DNA of 13,947 nucleotides from Rhizobiaceae bacterium (lineage in GTDB: Bacteria > Pseudomonadota > Alphaproteobacteria > Rhizobiales > Rhizobiaceae), in assembly GCA_020696915.1 (NCBI GenBank), contig JAJFMR010000033.1:1-13947 (forward strand), in the 5' to 3' direction. A program made the translations under genes and the position numbers. How positions within the stretch are numbered: position 1 is the first letter of the stretch; every line of letters begins with the position of its first letter. Under the pieces are notes generated by a model that was given only the letters and a program-made list of their open reading frames with translations, was not told where the DNA came from and ran no database searches. Positions 12,831-13,947 of the stretch are shown here, piece by piece.

Positions 12831-13947
12831 TCAGCCACGGGCGTTCATCTGCGAACCGCCCAGGACCGGAACCCGGTTGGCGACGAAGACGACCGCGAAC
12901 GACGCCGCCAGAAGGATCACGCCAAGCACGCAGATCGCCCCGAGATCGCCGCTCTCGTTCAGGTCGTAGATGATGACAGAGACCAGTTTGGTGTTGGCGG
13001 TCGTGAGCAGGATCGTCGCGGAGAGTTCGCGGATGGTGCCGACGAAGACGAAGCACCAGGCGGCGACGACACTGGTCCGGAGGAGCGGCGCGGTAATGTC
13101 CCAAAGCGTCCGCAGCCTGGACGCGCCCATGATCCGGCCTGCCTCCTCCAGTTCAGGGTGGACCCCGGCGAAAGCCGACGACATCTGCTGGTAGCCGGCG
13201 GGCAATTCGATGGTCATGAAGGCGATGAGCAGGATCCAGAGAGTGCCGTAGAGCTGGAAAGTCGGGTTTGCGTAGCTCAGAAACAGCCCGACGCCGAGCA
13301 CGATGCCGGGGATGGCCACCGGCGCTGTGGCCAGGAAGCCGAGGAAGCCGGACCCCTGAACCGAGCGCCGGATGACGAGATAGGAGACGACCAGCGCAAT
13401 TCCGGTCACGATCGTCGCCGACAGGAACCCCAGGATGAAGGTGTTGCGGAGCGCCATCTGGGTGGCGGAGAATTCGAAGAGAACGAACCGCCAATGGCGG
13501 AGCGTGAGCGTCTCGAGATTGACGGGATCGCCGACCGTTCCGGTGAATGCGGTCTTCAGGATGGCGGCATAGGGAAAGAAAATCGTCAGGCAGAGGATGA
13601 ACAGCGCAAAGGCGACCGCTATCCCCTTCCACGGGCCGAGCAGCGTGATCCTCGGGGTGCCGCTCTTCCCGCCGAGCACGGTGTAGCCCTTGCGGCCGAG
13701 GATGCTTTTCTGGGCGCGCAGCAGCATCACCGTGATGACCAGCAGCGGCAGCGCGGAAGCGGCAGCGAGTCCGAGACGCGGCGGGAACTGGAACAGGCTC
13801 CAGATCTTGGTGGTGATGACATGGAACCCGGCAGGTAGGGCCAGTATCGCCGGCGATCCGAACATGGTCAGCGCCTGAAGAACGGCAATCAGCGTGCCCG
13901 CCAGCATGGCCGGCAGCACGAGCGGAATGGTGACCTTGCGCAGCGTC
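12831..13947 (-). CDS. Fused two-domain ABC transporter permease (ferric-iron type), 5' end outside window
   Basis: The frame is open to the right edge and 371 residues are visible; fused permeases of the FbpB/SfuB/AfuB type usually have about 550, so roughly the first third is missing. The visible start (LRKVTIPLVLPAMLAG) is the end of the first EAA loop, used to contact the ATPase. Then come the last membrane segments of domain 1, a hydrophilic linker, and a complete domain 2 with about six segments. The second EAA loop (EEAGRIMGASRLRTLWDITAPLL) lies at about residues 267-289. It would sit in the inner membrane and pair with a periplasmic binding protein and an ATPase encoded upstream, outside this window. 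Substrates in this family include ferric iron, thiamine, phosphonates and small organic compounds; nothing here decides. It is separated from the GntR gene by 155 bp with a possible terminator, so a role in the same pathway is only a possibility. Confidence 0.87.
   Translation of the reverse strand, partial: TLRKVTIPLVLPAMLAGTLIAVLQALTMFGSPAILALPAGFHVITTKIWSLFQFPPRLGLAAASALPLLVITVMLLRAQKSILGRKGYTVLGGKSGTPRITLLGPWKGIAVAFALFILCLTIFFPYAAILKTAFTGTVGDPVNLETLTLRHWRFVLFEFSATQMALRNTFILGFLSATIVTGIALVVSYLVIRRSVQGSGFLGFLATAPVAIPGIVLGVGLFLSYANPTFQLYGTLWILLIAFMTIELPAGYQQMSSAFAGVHPELEEAGRIMGASRLRTLWDITAPLLRTSVVAAWCFVFVGTIRELSATILLTTANTKLVSVIIYDLNESGDLGAICVLGVILLAASFAVVFVANRVPVLGGSQMNARG

Noticed and set aside
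1..13947. Mobile element, CRISPR array, tRNA or rRNA
   Set aside because: No transposase or integrase reading frame, no regularly spaced repeats, and no cloverleaf or rRNA-like sequence was seen on either strand.

Overview
The window is GC-rich, densely coding DNA with short spacers, alphaproteobacterial in style. The gene families suggest a Hyphomicrobiales/Rhizobiales relative such as Mesorhizobium or Aminobacter; that placement is inference from composition and protein style, not a database match. No rRNA, tRNA, CRISPR, transposase or phage gene was seen.

Left part (1-3422, plus strand): the 3' end of an unrecognised protein with a possible Rossmann-like start; a 440-bp gap without a convincing gene; a WbpE-like DegT/DnrJ/EryC1 sugar aminotransferase; and an SDR oxidoreductase. 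The SDR gene is flanked by two copies of a small palindrome (CGTAAG-N6-CTTACG plus a shared tail).

Central part (3532-12675) looks like one catabolic locus for an organic acid. A minus-strand pair encodes a D-malate/tartrate dehydrogenase (DmlA/TtuC type) followed by a PdxA-family dehydrogenase. Divergent from it is a plus-strand alpha/beta hydrolase with the complete catalytic set of fluoroacetate/haloacetate dehalogenases. A minus-strand operon converges on that gene: MmgE/PrpD protein, AbrB-type membrane protein, second MmgE/PrpD protein, and an isocitrate/isopropylmalate-dehydrogenase-family enzyme, with gaps of 20-36 bp. Upstream of this operon lies a GntR/FCD regulator on the same strand.

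The link between these parts is visible in the DNA. An AT-rich operator-like element with an identical 13-bp core (ACTGTTGACAATT) and an identical 9-bp neighbour (TAGACTGTT) occurs in the divergent dmlA/dehalogenase promoter region and again just upstream of the MmgE-AbrB-MmgE-ICDH operon, beside the GntR gene. This suggests one GntR-controlled regulon of seven enzyme and transport genes. A plausible scheme, by inference, is: AbrB-type protein for uptake or export of the acid; dehalogenase for hydrolytic removal of halide (or another leaving group) from a short alpha-substituted acid; MmgE/PrpD proteins for dehydration, isomerisation or epimerisation of a hydroxy- or amino-polycarboxylate; and the decarboxylating dehydrogenases to feed the product into central metabolism. 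The true substrate cannot be read from sequence alone.

Right edge (12831-13947, minus strand): the C-terminal two thirds of a fused two-domain ABC permease of the ferric-iron type, cut by the window end.
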